This document shows positions 34,869-45,408 of a DNA stretch of 64,000 bases, piece by piece. Source of the DNA: Clavulina sp. PMI_390 (Eukaryota; Basidiomycota; Agaricomycetes; Cantharellales; Hydnaceae); NCBI GenBank assembly GCA_015039315.1, contig WIDE01000034.1, positions 56,215 through 120,214 on the forward strand. The letters run 5' to 3'. Under the pieces are notes generated by a model that ran no database searches, was not told where the DNA came from, and saw nothing but the letters and a program-made list of their open reading frames with translations. A program made the translations under genes and the position numbers. Every line of letters starts with the position of its first letter. Position 1 is the first letter of the stretch.

Positions 34869-36776
34869 ATGTCCCTTGTACGTCGGCTTCTCTTCTTTCT
34901 CCCAACCACCACCACCACTTAGACCTCTTACCGCATGCCAATCATCAATCAGTCTGTACGTCGGCTTCTCTTCTTTCTCCCAACCACCACCACCACTTAG
35001 ACCTCTTACCGCATGCCAATCATCAATCAGTCAGGACGATTATCAGAAAAGCAGGTTAGTTGCACATACATCCCTTGGCAACCAGAACCTTGGCTTTGGG
35101 GCCGAAGAAAGTTACTCACAAACTGTCGCCGTCGATCGTCGTTTCCCTCCGTCTAGGTCGTCGATGCTTTCCATATATTCCTCAAGAACGCGCTCGCACA
35201 GGCCAAGGCTGAGCGTCTTCTCGACGATGACACACTCTCCTCTGCCGAGGCAGACATCATGATCTCAGGTATGCATGCCCCTCCCTGCTGCGTCGTACGA
35301 CTGAAAAATGCACCCACTGACGCCCTACACCCTCTCTACCCCCTTTCTGCTCGCAGGTCCCGCATTATGCCTCTACTTTGCTGCCATCCGCTCCAACACC
35401 TCACCGCCCGGTGTCCCACTCCCGCGCGATGCAAGCTCCGAGCCTATGATGCTCACCTCGAATACCTGCCCTCCTGCATTCACCAATGTCTTTGCCCTCT
35501 GGGCATCCTCTGTTGCACCCATCAAATCCCTCTCTGCAGACCAGAAACACGATCTTGCCCGAGCCATTTGTGACTTGCCGCTCGTTTCCTCTCGACCACA
35601 CCCAGCAACGGGCAGGATCGCCGCCGATTTGAGGGCTGTGGCGATTGAAATTAGTCAGAGAAGAACCTTCCAGGTGAGCGAGCGAGCGTCTCGTTCGTAT
35701 TGAGGAAATTACTGACTCACTGCTTTCCACACTTAATAATGCGATGTTGATACTCATGCCTACTTTTCCATGCATCGCATTGTCTTTCTTGTTTTTCCAC
35801 GTCCTAGGACCGATACGGCTCTGATTTACAAGCAGTTCTCGACTCGGATCGGCGACCTGCTGGTGGGATAGGAAATCGCAGACCATCCACACAAGCCCAG
35901 TTTGTGCCCCCACCTGCATATGATGCACCCCCATCTTCTGCTCCCATCGCCACCTCTCCAAAACCTCAAGGCCAGAACAAGCCCCTCCCCGCTGCCACCG
36001 ACTCCACGGGCCATCTCCTCCCCACGTCACCCACCAGCGCTGGGTTCCCCACTGCTTCAGGATCCCACCCCCATCGCCCGCGCGACCCCACCCACTCACG
36101 CTCCGCCTCTGCCTCGGGATCTAGCAGCGGCTCGCGCTCGCGTTCACCCTCCCCATCCATCCTCGTCGACACCGACCCTGTCATCATGCTCATTCGCGAA
36201 ACACTCTACGCCTCGCTCGCCGACGTCCTCGCACTCACACCCTCTCTGCGCTCACTCATGAAGACCGATCCAGCACGCGCATACTTTGCATCCGTCTCCC
36301 TCGCCGTGCTAGACGTAGCGACGAAAGCCGTCACGCCAGAAGGAGACGTAAAGGGTGTGCTGGGGCAGTACGTGACGTTTGAGGAGTGCCCGGACTTGCT
36401 CAAGCCTGCGATGCGCGGGCTCGATGCGATCGCGCGTCGCGCGAGAGAGCTGAGCGAGGAGGACGATCAGGCTGCGATGGAGTTGCTCGCAGAGGGCAAA
36501 GATGAGGAGCTTGCAGGGCGCGTGACGCGCATGGAGCGTCTGAAGAAGATGCTAGAGGCTGGAGCAGGCTCTGAAGAAGCGAACCATCGTCGTGCTGGAG
36601 GCGCAGGTGGTGAAGCGGCGGAGGAAGAGGAGGGGAATAGGGGGCGCGTGAGTCCGAATGGGACGACGCTTGAGCTTGCGAACCGTATCAATGCGCTTGC
36701 TATGGGCCTTACGGGTCTAGCTGCTTTCCGGGAGCGGCAGAACGACGTGTTTACGATTCTAGGAGGGGTGCAGTAG
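34869..36776 (+). CDS. Conserved-looking protein of unknown function
   Basis: Proposed exons 34869-34877 (MSL), 35157-35268, 35357-35673 and 35808-36776 give 468 residues. The first exon is the weak point: ATGTCCCTT|GTACGT joined to VVDAFHIFLKNALAQAKAE keeps phase, but another start is possible. The N-terminal part is helical (SGPALCLYFAAIRSNTS, FALWASSVAPIKSLSADQ). The middle is disordered and Pro/Ser/Arg-rich (SRSASASGSSSGSRSRSPSP). The C-terminal 200 residues are helical (TDPVIMLIRETLYASLADVL, DLLKPAMRGLDAIARRAREL), with a Glu/Gly-rich linker and a final NRINALAMGLTGLAAFRE. I do not recognise the family. The first intron contains a perfect 78-bp tandem duplication that copies its own 5' splice site. 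Confidence 0.6.
34877..35032. repeat. Perfect 78-bp tandem duplication
   Basis: Two identical, directly adjacent 78-bp units, 34877-34954 and 34955-35032, each beginning TGTACGTCGGCTTCTC and ending ATCAATCAGTC. Identity is complete, so the duplication is recent or an assembly error. The unit length is a multiple of three and carries a copy of the proposed GTACGT donor of the first intron. Confidence 0.95.
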
Positions 36777-37490
36777 CCGTGGGTCAATGCCTGATATGTG
36801 AATGGACATTTGCGGGCATCCAACGCTGTTTTTTGACGTTCTACCAATGTGTCTTATGTGCTGTGTTCCTCTATATTCCCCATAGCCAATTATGCGCACT
36901 CCCTCTACGGCTGTATATCCTTTATACCCTCTTTCTTCCATGGACGCGATAGTACGCTACAATCTATCATAATGGTGTTTGCCCAGGGTATTATTCCACA
37001 CACATTTCGATTACAGACTCAGTATCTAAATGTTCAATGCATTGCTCTACTTTCCTGGATAGCATGTTGGGTGAAGCACACGAGCGTTCATAGAGAGCTT
37101 ACCACGAACCCAAGTAAAGACTGCCCATATATTCCTGAGGTTTGCGTGTCTCCAGCGTGTGCTCGATTCTTAGCGGCGGTTTACCCCAATGATCAGGGCC
37201 AGGTTTTAGCTTGGTGATTGTGATCATTCACACTGCCCAGCAGATCGTATTTCTCGGACGAGTGACGGGTTCCCTCATGGGATCACAGCCGTGAGATGGC
37301 TACTCAATCAATGAGACGTCGGAAGTCCTGAACGAATTCTTAGGGGGCAGAACAGGCTAATGAGCGTTTAGCTCTTCTAGAGCGACCCGGGGGTCGAGGC
37401 AAGACTCTTCCCAGCGTTAGACTCAGCTCTGACCTGTTGGTACGACGGAATATGATAACGATACGACTTCAATAAGCGAAGAATGTCCGT
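36777..37490. other. Intergenic stretch between convergent genes
   Basis: About 710 bp between the 3' ends of the unknown gene and ARPC5; it should hold both polyadenylation regions. A 122-codon plus-strand open frame (36849-37217) has no recognised domain. Confidence 0.5.
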
Positions 37491-38205
37491 TTATACACGA
37501 CGCCTGTCGGCCATTACTCTGACGATGCATCCTATCCCTGCAACCTCGGTGAGCTATAGAGTCAACCAGCCCAGAATTGGGTCATGCATTATTAGTCAAT
37601 GAATGATACGATATGCTGAAACATCCAGTCCTCACCTTCTCATGCCAATTGAGGAGAACACTCCCGTTTGCATCCGCAAGACCTTTCGCCTCCATTCCCT
37701 TGTAGAGATACTTCATCAGAGTATCTTGCTGATCCATGTCAAGCGATCGGAGAATGTTGGGGATCTCGGTTACTTTGGTCGAGTTGAGTATAAGGAGCAC
37801 GGTGCTTAGAGTTAGTGACTAGCAATAGTGGGGCAGGAGAATTGTTGGATTGCCAAGGTAAGAAAGATGAGAAACTACGTTGGAGCTGCGGCACGCACTT
37901 TCGCGTCTTCGACGTCAGGACCATATGGCGACTGGGAGAGCACGATACTCAGAGCACCCGCAATGTCACCCCTAAGATGAAATAGTTCGTCATCAGCAAT
38001 AAATATGGATTTGAGTGTCCAGTTCTTCAGCCGATCGAGGCAGCACATACCGTGAAAGGGTCGTCCGTACTTGGGTGCTCTTGGCTTGTGCCTCAGCAAA
38101 GACTGTCCCAGGGTCCCTTGGGTCCGCTTGATAGAGTTCACTCTCTACGAATGCATCCTCGTCGTACGCATCGATGTCGATCTTGCGAAAGTTGATCTCG
38201 GCCAT
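37491..38205 (-). CDS. ARPC5: Actin-related protein 2/3 complex subunit 5 (p16-ARC)
   Basis: Smallest subunit of the Arp2/3 complex, which nucleates branched actin filaments at endocytic patches. Exons 38205-38051, 37971-37879, 37804-37636 and 37553-37491 give 159 residues, the usual family length. Signature segments: MAEINFRKIDIDAYDEDAFV, the GDIAGALSIVLSQSPYG repeat-like helix, TVLLILNSTKVTEIPNIL, DTLMKYLYKGMEAKG, VLLNWHEKLTEVAG and the conserved C-terminus GCIVRVMADRRRV. All introns are GT-AG and phase-consistent. The gene is single-copy here and starts 88 bp from the oppositely oriented F-box gene, so the two probably share a promoter region. Confidence 0.97.
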
Positions 38206-38293
38206 AGTGGATACACCAGAGGCAAGCGCGAGAGCCAAACAACGCCCTTTATCGCGCCCTCGACATAAACAGCACCTTATTTTCGATTGCTCC
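38206..38293. promoter_or_regulatory. Compact bidirectional promoter of ARPC5 and F-box gene
   Basis: Only 88 bp separate the two divergent start codons, so leader sequences and promoter elements of both genes must overlap or lie inside each other's transcribed region. No canonical TATA box is visible. Confidence 0.5.
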
Positions 38294-39811
38294 ATGCCCA
38301 ACCTCGTCCTCCTCCCCGCAGAAATTCTGTTCCTGATATTCGAGCTCCTACAGCAGAGAGAAATAAAGGCCCTGAGGGATGTTTCTAGGCGCATATCACG
38401 CGTTGCAGCCCACTATCATTTTGGACGCGTCGTGCTCTGGGACACGACGGGTCGCCAGCGAATCAAACGTATCTCAGCGATGCTAGGGTCTTACATGGAG
38501 AGAACAAGGTAAAAAGTGCTATGTCTATCCGTGCGTTTTGTCCTCTCTCTGAGACTATACAACGCGTATGAGCAGATCCCTCCACATCCTGGCCAAGTTC
38601 CCAATAAAACGCGAGATCGATAGTGCTGAGCTGGCTGGCGTATTATCACGCCCAAATGTGCTGAAGAAGCTCCAAATATCCCAATATATCCCGGCGGATA
38701 CATATGACCCTCTCACCCGCAATACCGTTCCTCGCTTGAGCTCGTTCGGCCCAGCTACACATGCACTCCGTTCACTCTCCCACATCCATCTATCTGGCAT
38801 CCGGCTCGCAAATCCCGCAGTATTCCAAAAACTAGCGAACTTGCAATCAGTATCGCTAGATCTCGGGCGCGCTATAGTCAGCGCCAAAAACGCATACACC
38901 TACTCCGAGTCGCTTGATATCGTAGACGCGTTAAGCACCAATTGCTTGGAGTTGACATCCCTAACTCTCTCTGTGGATGATGCTTCACCGGAGCTCTTGG
39001 TCCATATCGCAAATAAGCTCCCAAATCTCCAAGGGCTTCACCTAGTGGGTTCTGATACGGACGGCTTCATCCCCACCATGGCGGTATACAGTCGAGACGT
39101 CACTCAAACCATTGTAAGTTTAGAATTGACCAGTCATTTCTAGGGCGCGAACTGACCAGATGCCCCCAGCTTTCTGTCGCGATTATTCTGAGTCGCTTCC
39201 CACTTCTTTGCTCCCTCACTCTTCCTTACTTCCTCTCAGCTCCCCTGCTACCCGAATGGCACGCGACGCATAACGAACATCAAACCCAAACCTCCTTCTA
39301 CCTCCCCCCTCCCTCGGAGCTCGTCTCTGCCGCACAAGCAGCTGCTTTTCCTCCTAATGAAGTGGAACAACAGCAGAACCAGACTGTCACCCCACTGGAT
39401 GGCCTGGTCCCCACCTACGTTTATTTCCCTGCAATCCGCGAGGCTTGCGAGACTCTTCGTGAAGCGTGCCCTTCCCTGCAGCGAATGGGCTGGTGCGTAC
39501 CGAGCTTCTGCATAGACCCGCGCGTAGCACTCGTTGGTCCAACTGCACTTCGGGTGCTCGAGTGGGAATATCAACGGCTGGACCGGGATGTTGAGGTTGA
39601 TGACGATGAGAGCATGACTAATGGGATGGCTCCGGGATATGGATCTCCACCCGCTAGTGGAGTCGGAGAAGAAAGTGTCGATGATGGTGATGATGAGAAT
39701 GGAGAGGAGCCCGAGGACATGGATGAAGATACCCCAGAGGGTGTTTGGGCAGTCGCCTCTGTGCGGATTGGAGCTGCCTCTGATGAGTCCATATCCAGTC
39801 GGTTCGCATGA
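38294..39811 (+). CDS. F-box-like protein with acidic C-terminal region
   Basis: Exons 38294-38508, 38573-39113 and 39170-39811 give 465 residues. The N-terminal F-box reads MPNLVLLPAEILFLIFELLQ followed by REIKALRDVSRRISRVAAHY. The central part has Leu-rich repeats (LQSVSLDLG, CLELTSLTLSVDDASPELLV, LPNLQGLHLVGSD). The C-terminal third holds a strongly acidic stretch (VEVDDDESM, EESVDDGDDENGEEPEDMDE). Likely a substrate adaptor of an SCF ubiquitin ligase; target unknown. It is divergent to ARPC5 with an 88-bp gap, so co-regulation with actin genes is possible but unproven. Confidence 0.77.
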
Positions 39812-39923
39812 TTTTCGTCTTTGTATTCTTTTTGGACTGGGGAACTAAATGCGCGTGTGATGGGAGAAGGAGCGATCTCCCCGTGACGTCGTTGCACGGA
39901 TCGTTGGATGCCCGCGCCTGATG

Positions 39924-39931
39924 TATATAAA
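39924..39931 (+). promoter_or_regulatory. TATA box of NAD(P)-binding gene copy 1
   Basis: TATATAAA about 100 bp before the ATG at 40031, in a position normal for fungal promoters. Confidence 0.6.
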
Positions 39932-40030
39932 CATTCGTTTCAAAGCAGGAATCTCATCTCATCAAAGGCCCTCCTTTATCGATCCCCTTGGCGAAAGCCT
40001 CTGTCTGCCTAATTGCACCTGCTTGGCAAA

Positions 40031-40956
40031 ATGAAAATCATCATCACTGGCGCTTCCGGTTTCGTGGGCACTGAGCTCATTCGGCAAGCTCTCCGACGAC
40101 CTGAAGTCACTTCTATCATCGCTCTCTCTCGTAAACCCGTCTCGGCACCTGCAGATGTTAGCGAATCAGACGCTGCCAGAGTAAAGAGCGTCGTCATTAA
40201 CGACTATGATGCGTATCCTGATGATGTCAAAAAAGAGTTCGTTGGGGCAAGTGCCTGCATCTGGTATGTAGCAGTACAGCTAACATCTCGGCCAGGACTC
40301 CGCATTCTCTGACTTTCATTACCTGTCAACGTAATCGGTGGATTCGCCCGTTCTATTCTACCATCCATGTGCCCAATCTCGCAGGACGGTCGCGATCACG
40401 TTCTCGGGCTCCAAAAACTATACCCTGCCCGAGCTCGTGCGCATATGCCAAACCTCGACTCTAATAGGTTTCCGCACTATGGTGGAGGCCCAGCCAACAA
40501 AACCTTTTCGCTTCCTGTACGTTTCAGGAATGCATGCCGAAAGGGATCAGACGAAGACCCCACCCTTCGCCCCAGATTATGCACTACTACGGGTACGTCG
40601 ACCGAAGACCGAAATGCTAGCTACGCTGCCATGCGATAACTAACGATTTCTTCAATCCCCGATCCACCACGGGTATAAATCTCCATGCATGTTCCCAGGG
40701 CGAAACCGAGAATCAGGTGCTGAAATATGCATCTGAGAATGAGGGCGTCGAAGCTTCCGTCGCAAAGCCGGGGTATATCACCGCGCCGGGCAGGCCAGTC
40801 CCAGCCGCCGCAGCTGCTGCTCTGAAAGGGGCTTCGATCGATGTGTCGGATATCGCGAATGTGATGCTCGAGCAGGTCATGTTTGGGTTCGACAAGGACC
40901 CTCTGATGAACGAAGATCTGGTGGCAATTGCCAAGCGGATACAGGAGAAAGCTTAA
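40031..40956 (+). CDS. NAD(P)-binding Rossmann protein (atypical SDR/NmrA-like), copy 1
   Basis: Exons 40031-40263, 40385-40592 and 40699-40956 give 232 residues. The N-terminus MKIIITGASGFVGTELIRQA carries the Gly-x-x-Gly-x-x-Gly dinucleotide-binding loop of atypical SDRs. Further: SIIALSRKPVSAP, a cofactor-side loop; PFRFLYVSGMHAERDQTKTP in the third strand region; and VEASVAKPGYITAPGRP. The catalytic Tyr-x-x-x-Lys of classical SDRs is not obvious, so it may be a sensor-type or isomerase-like member. A Met six codons upstream (40013) is an alternative start. It is convergent with seven-helix copy 1, 180 bp away; the paralogue at 48547-49390 also sits next to seven-helix genes. Substrate unknown. 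Confidence 0.85.
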
Positions 40957-41136
40957 CCGTTACTTGGCTAGAATTTTTGCTGGGTGTGTACTGCGCAGAC
41001 GGAGGGTATATTGTGTAACAAAACGATATTAATATGAGAATTGACATGTAAGATATGGAGACGTAGTCTTATCAATCCAACGGGAACTCGCTGCTATCTC
41101 TGAGGGGCAGGGTATATCTCTTCTATCTGGAAAGAT

Positions 41137-43321
41137 TCACTGGTAAGGGTTCAAGATTGTCGGACCGCGACAGAGACAAGAAGCTCGTACCGAGAATCTT
41201 GTCCCAACCATGGTCACCCCCCGAGCGTCTTCAGATTGAGGTTTTAGTAGTGGGGGAGGGGGTGAAAGAGCAGGTAAAGATGACCCCGCCTCTGGTTCGA
41301 CGCTTTGAGGGAGACTGGTTGATGTGCTTGATGCCTCCTTCGTATTGTGACTGTTCTCGCTTGCTGTGCTTCTATGATGCTGTAAGCTGAGGTCAGGGGA
41401 TGTCGGAGTTTGGTCCGTCGGGGTTGATGGAACGCTGCTGGTGGGAGGTTCAGCTATGATGGTCGCTGGATGACGGAATGGGCGCGAGATGCGGCCTAAG
41501 ACATGGAGCGAGAAACTAGGCATTGGGATGCTCTCCTCTTTGGGTATAAGTGCACGCAAAGCGCTCCGCAGATGGAGGCTTCACGGATATTAGAACGCAG
41601 GCATGTAGAGTATGGAAAGTGAAAGATACAAACTTTGCGAGGACGGCACAGATCACTACTGGTGAAGACCACTATGATACAATATGGGGTACGAGCATAA
41701 GTAAACATTACTCTTAATCCATAATAAGGAACGAACCATTGTAAAGTTAATCATAATGCCAAGCCACTTGGATTCGCTCTTGATTGATGGTGGACCAGAA
41801 TCAGTTAATTTTGCGGCAAAAAAAATTGACCAAAACTGATCACGTACCGAGACGAGAATGATAATAGCGAGGATCGAGCTGACTCCTCCAGTTGCTACGC
41901 CATAAACGGTTATCAGTCTCATAATCGAGCTTGTGCTAATAGTGTCGCAATTTCCTTGATGTTAGCATAGGATTTAACCAATGTCGCAAGGTATGCCAAC
42001 GTACGATTTGAAACCATCTCTTCCTCGACGCATCAGAAAGAAAAGGTAACCAGAGATCAATGCATCTGTGATAACCTGGCGAAGTCAATTGAGCGGGACA
42101 AACTCGAGCTCTGAAAGTTCACAACAGAGTAACCGTACTATTGAAATGCTCCATGCCCTCTGTGACCAGTAGTAGTAATTTCCAGATACTGGTACTAGCC
42201 AATTGTCGTAGTTGTTTTCTGCAGTGTGTTATGAGTGTCCCACCCAAGGGTGCTAAATGTCAATGAACGTGATACTTACGAATACCAAACGCTGATCCAA
42301 CCACGGAAGTCCATATACACATCAGGGCTAAGGGACAGAGCTCCTGGCGAAACACTAACCGAGAGTCGTTCCTACCAATACCACCTGGTGGAATCTAGTC
42401 AATGAGGCTGGCCACATAGGAGAGTCTTGTGGTAAGCATTTAAGCCTCATGAAACTCACCAATAATGAAGTCATATAGACGTTCCTCCCATCTATAAGCC
42501 GGAATCCAAATGGTCAAGAAATGATTAGTAAAGGTGTCGGGGACGTCGAGAAATGTGGAATAATTACACCGCCACAGTCGTGAGACAAAGTAGGTTTGTG
42601 TCAAGGTTGTTGTAATTGCCTGGAGGGAATCGGTGTCATCTGTGAGATGTGGATAATAAGACTTTTTGATTTGGATAGACTCACCCTTTGGGTGGATAGA
42701 TAACGGAGTGTCCTTTGAGGACTGTCAGCCATTACCACAGCACGGTGATGAGTCGACCAATAGCATACCAGGGGACAACATAGAGCAGAGCGGGATCCTT
42801 CATCCCCTTGATCAGCTCGTAGTAGGCTAGAGAGAAGCAACTGAAACTTTTTTGGGGAACAAACGCGGTCATCAGCTTGTATGGCTATCTATGTGGTTAG
42901 GTACGTCTAATTCACGCACAAGAAGAATGTTTGTGAAGACCTGCGATTTATGGCATCATTCGATGGGGGCATAGAACACCGGGAGAAAAGATCGCCGTAC
43001 CATAAGGCTCCAACCTACGTAGAGATGGTTGGCTAGTCAGAATATGATGGAGCTAAATGCAGCAGGAGGCAAGAGATAGTAGACCAACTCACTATTAGCT
43101 TAACATAGAACGGGTCTTTGGGGAACTTTCGAAAGAACATATATGTTTGGACCTGCATTACACCTGTCCAGCTTTGGTGGCGCAAGGGGAGACGTTGGAC
43201 CAGATTCCGTTGAGCCACCTCTGAAGTAATAGGCTTGGCCGAAAGGAAGATCTCACAAGCTATTCAGCACATTGCCAATAAGGAAGGCCACCCAATAGGA
43301 GGATGCACTCGATTGGGACAT
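41137..43321 (-). CDS. Seven-helix membrane protein (DUF6534-like), copy 1
   Basis: Multi-exon gene built by comparison with copies 2 and 3. Exon 1, 43321-43257, reads MSQSSASSYWVAFLIGNVLN; exon 2 begins at 43171 with WTGVMQVQTYMFFRKFPKDP. Further exons encode VGALW, SSQTFFFFSCF plus LAYYELIKGMKDPALLYVVP, TLRYLSTQR, AITTTLTQTYFVSRLWR, GNYYYWSQRAWSISIVITDA plus LISGYLFFLMRRGRDGFKS, TVYGVATGGVSSILAIIILV and SPVVICAVLAK. The last exon gives a long cytoplasmic tail (SALRALIPKEESIPMPSFSL onward), ending at 41137. The helix plan and the ITDALISGYLFFLMRRGR loop fit the basidiomycete DUF6534 family, whose function is unknown; a receptor-like role is speculation. Exons 6-8 borders are approximate. Confidence 0.75.
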
Positions 43322-45408
43322 GACAGGAGTATCGACCAAGGCAGCGAGAGAGTCTTAAGGTGTCCTTTGAGGGTTTGCCTCCTGTTGGCAAAAGGTCAGG
43401 CCGTGCATGGCCTACTGAGACCGAGCTCCCTGAGAAAGTCGGCCTCGATCCTCCCACGGCGGAACTATGGCAACAAATGATATCACTGGGCGTCGGCGTC
43501 GCTCCCTACCGAGCTCGACACGCCGTCGCTGTATATAGCAAAGTGTCGGAGACTAGAAGCGCGCAAAGCATGTACAAACTTCGTCGGCAGTTGGAAAATC
43601 GCATTCCTTGGTTCAGAAGGAGAACCCAACGCCGCAACCAAAGGGCCGCGACGTTAGCCGAGAGGGAATATGAAAAGGCTGGATAATGATCTTCCCGTCG
43701 AAACGTGAGGTGCCTGTACCCCACCACATATTGAGTCATCGCCGAGGGAGTCATGGCGTTTATTCGCACGTGCGTTAGAGGGAGCGGACACCGGACACAG
43801 GTCTCGCAATTAATAAAGATAAAAATATTCATATTTAGGTAGTAAATGATACTCTCTGCCTTCTTGAGGGCACTATCAGGCGGCCAGGATCAAGAGCTGA
43901 GGCAAAGCGGAACTGAGGATAATGAATTTCACATCCACACTCCATGATCTCTTTAGATCGGTTTCTTGGCTAACTGGTACATAGATCAGGTGCCAGGGGT
44001 GATGGGATACCCTGAGCCATCGGCGTCTGTGAAGAGCTCATCAACTCTGACAGAGCTTCGCGAGCATCAGGAATGCGGTTGAGTTGGCCCTGCCAGCGCT
44101 CACGGACCCCGCCGTTGAGGGCGAGAAAGCTCGCAAAGTTGATCTGGTGGCCGAGTAATGGCGGCCAAAGGGAGGCAATACGGTCAGGTTATGCAAGCTT
44201 CAGGGCATATTACGCGAGTGGGAAAGCTGGAGAAACTGGCTGGTGGGGTACTTGATCACGAAGGGCGAGGTTCTGGAGTCGGCTCCGTACGTGGAGGCTA
44301 GCCATATGCCGAATAATGACGACGATGGGGTGATAGGGATTTGTAGGAGACTGAGGTTCCAAGCACAGCGCCTACCACAACCGGAGAGCCTCTTTGATAC
44401 CGAACTAGAACGCATCTCGCTTTGCGTGGGAAATGTTACCCCACGGGGCCACTATCAGAAAACTGAATAATCAAACCATGGCCTTCAGCGGTGAGCAACG
44501 GACCCGAGCCTTGTCATCAAACATACAGCACAAGCTTGCTGTTGACGTACAGAGACGAGATGGATGATGGCAATTATCGAGCTTACGACCCCAATAGCCC
44601 GTCATCGGCGACCGGGTGCCAGAATAGAGCTGGTTTTGGATGATTGTCTTCTAAGCCAGCGGCTTTACATGGGAACAAGTGACTGTGACTGGTTGGCCAT
44701 TGTGGATGATAGAGATTTAAAAGTTCTGTCCACAGAACTCCAGATATTTACTGAGGGCCTTCTACCTTGTTCGCGCATAGACGGCAATTTATCTTCAGGC
44801 GTATCAGAGAGAAAGTGAAGCTTGATGCAGAACAGAAAGACGTTGTTGGTCGGCGAATGAAACTGCTGTGCCCTGTTCAATCGCCCATTCCAAGGGTGCC
44901 TCAGAAGGTGACAATTTTAATTAGCAAGAGAATCTACTTGTGATCGGAACATGCTTTCGGCACACCAAAACAGGTTAAGATGGTAGGGCAGAAACAAACG
45001 AGCTTCGCCAATATGATGGATGACAATGTATCGGCTCCGCGGATCAAAGAGGGGTGATGGTAGGTGGCGGGCATATATAACCAGCAAATCCTGGATTATG
45101 GTGAAGCTGGTGTCAAATTTGACAACCACGAGCAGTGACGAACAAAGGGAAGGGATTCTGTAATACAAACAGTAACGGCCGTGGTGGTTAGGACTCGATC
45201 TTCCCGTCATAAACGCGCGTACGCACGGCAGAGTGAGTAATGCCGACGCCGGGCCGCGATTGTGTCGAGATACCGCTTTATCATCACGGCACGAGACACA
45301 CCAACTGCTGTTCAGCGATACATTGCAGTTCAAGAAATGTCTACTCGTGGTATTAGATGCTATTGTAGAGATTGTGGGGTACCGGAGTGCCTACTTTTCA
45401 CTCCAATT
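43322..45408. other. Intergenic stretch with uncertain open frames
   Basis: About 2.1 kb upstream of seven-helix copy 1 and downstream of copy 2. A 108-codon plus-strand frame at 43360-43686 (ending ATLAEREYEKAG) and frames at 44073-44470 and 44564-44818 look somewhat protein-like but lack recognisable domains; the 44 kb frames are split by a stop near 44157. They could be remains of a decayed gene. The promoter of copy 1 must lie in the first few hundred bases. Confidence 0.35.

Noticed and set aside
35401..36099. 232-codon minus-strand open frame
   Set aside because: It runs antisense through exons of the unknown plus-strand gene, which has coherent splice sites and phase; the Gly/Trp-rich composition is typical of an antisense shadow.
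43360..43686. UBA-domain protein
   Set aside because: The TAELWQQMISLGVGVAPYRA stretch recalls a UBA helix, but the Gly-Phe loop is missing and there is no further support.
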